6,139 bases of DNA from Clostridia bacterium (GTDB taxonomy: Bacteria; Bacillota; Clostridia; Oscillospirales; CAG-272): contig JAFNZX010000204.1 of the NCBI GenBank assembly GCA_017382615.1, forward strand, positions 1 to 6,139, in the 5' to 3' direction. Made by a program: the position numbers and the translations under genes. Positions 5,540-6,139 of the stretch are shown piece after piece (position 1 is the first letter of the stretch; every line of letters begins with the position of its first letter). The notes beneath the pieces were generated by a model that was given only the letters and a program-made list of their open reading frames with translations, searched no databases and had not been told where the DNA came from.

Positions 5540-6139
5540 ATGAAAAAATGCATCCTCTCATTTTTGCTCTGCACCATCATGCTGCTCTCTCCCCTGACGG
5601 CTTTTGCCGAAACGCCTCCCTCCGAGGGCAACGGCTTGCTGATCACCGAGATCTGCTACAACCCTTCCTGGAAAGAGGGGGATGAGCGGATTGAGGAAAG
5701 CGCCGATGTGTTCGCTTACGTAGAGCTCTACAATCCCACAAACAGAACGATTTCACTTACCGATCTTTCGCTTTGCTACCGCACAGAAAAAGAAAGAATT
5801 GACTCCGGTGCGCTGATCTGTGCAGGCAATACCCCCTCCCTTGCCCCCGGTGAGATTGCCGTGATCGTGCTTTACGATCAAAGCAGCTGGACGGCGCTGG
5901 GACTTGACAACAAAGCAGAATGCGCCGCAGCGGTTTGGGAAGCTTTTACCGATCTGCACGGCATTGCCGATACGCTCGATAAAAATCACTTCTTTATTGC
6001 AACCAATAAGGACTTCAAGCTTGACAAGGAGTCCGCCAACGCTGCAATGGAGCTGTATTGCGGCGGCTATGTGAACACCTTTACCTACGACGCAGCGTAC
6101 TATGACCGCAACAACCGCGCCGTTGTATTCGGCACGGAT
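5540..6139 (+). CDS. Secreted lamin-tail-domain (LTD) protein, 5' part
   Basis: The window holds the first 200 codons, open to its edge with no stop. MKKCILSFLLCTIMLLSPL is a signal peptide core followed by TAFA, with likely signal peptidase I cleavage after Ala23; there is no lipobox. From residue 33, LLITEICYNP...FAYVELYNPTNRTISLTDLSL is the N-terminal half of a lamin tail domain, an Ig-like beta fold. SLAPGEIAVIVLYD is the matching later strand. LTD is a binding or scaffold fold found in bacterial surface proteins, often joined to other modules further on. AAGGAG at 5528-5533 is 6 nt before the ATG, and only 13 nt separate it from the lipoprotein stop, so the two are probably co-transcribed and both act outside the membrane. 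Several Cys residues are present. What lies C-terminal (anchor, enzyme or more repeats) is not visible. Confidence 0.82.
   Translation, partial: MKKCILSFLLCTIMLLSPLTAFAETPPSEGNGLLITEICYNPSWKEGDERIEESADVFAYVELYNPTNRTISLTDLSLCYRTEKERIDSGALICAGNTPSLAPGEIAVIVLYDQSSWTALGLDNKAECAAAVWEAFTDLHGIADTLDKNHFFIATNKDFKLDKESANAAMELYCGGYVNTFTYDAAYYDRNNRAVVFGTD

Noticed and set aside
4588..5646. 352-codon open frame on the minus strand, antisense to the lipoprotein
   Set aside because: It overlaps the conserved barrel domain and the start of the lamin-tail gene, with Val/Gly/His-rich composition and no ribosome site. It is a shadow frame.

Overview
The window looks like chromosomal DNA from a low-to-medium GC, Gram-positive-type gut anaerobe, most likely a clostridial (Oscillospiraceae-like) bacterium. 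This rests on strong AAGGAG ribosome sites, perfect housekeeping sigma-factor promoters, a Cys lipoprotein with a long Ser/Thr/Asp/Glu linker, and palindromic GTAGGGGCG-type intergenic repeats. I cannot name a species from the sequence alone.

Layout. Bases 1-71 hold the last 22 codons of an unidentified plus-strand gene. Bases 72-414 hold no gene. This stretch is almost entirely an imperfect inverted duplication: two diverged copies of one composite repeat (tag sequence, terminator hairpin, then a REP-like palindromic unit), each lying just after the stop codon of one of two convergent genes. Bases 415-3288 (minus) are a two-gene operon: a MarR-family regulator followed 33 bp later by a cytoplasmic GH38 alpha-mannosidase with its zinc and nucleophile motifs intact. 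Bases 3289-3456 are a compact divergent regulatory region. It holds two perfect TTGACA-N17-TATAAT promoters facing outward, arranged with exact mirror symmetry around a small GTGT-N4-ACAC dyad. Bases 3457-5526 (plus) encode a 689-residue lipoprotein: lipobox, acidic Ser/Thr linker, a concanavalin/LamG-like beta domain, and a C-terminal TIM-barrel-type glycosidase-like domain with a WNEW motif reminiscent of GH99/GH71/WbsX-like proteins. From 5540 to the window end (plus) is the start of a secreted lamin-tail-domain protein, 13 nt downstream and probably co-transcribed.

Working model (inference): this is a small divergently transcribed glycan-use locus. The surface lipoprotein would bind or cleave a mannose-containing polymer or N-glycan outside the cell, possibly with the lamin-tail protein as a partner. 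The cytoplasmic GH38 enzyme would trim imported alpha-mannosides. The MarR protein would repress both otherwise maximal promoters from the shared intergenic region. The GH38 and MarR identities are solid. The lipoprotein's enzyme activity, the substrate and the operator are hypotheses.
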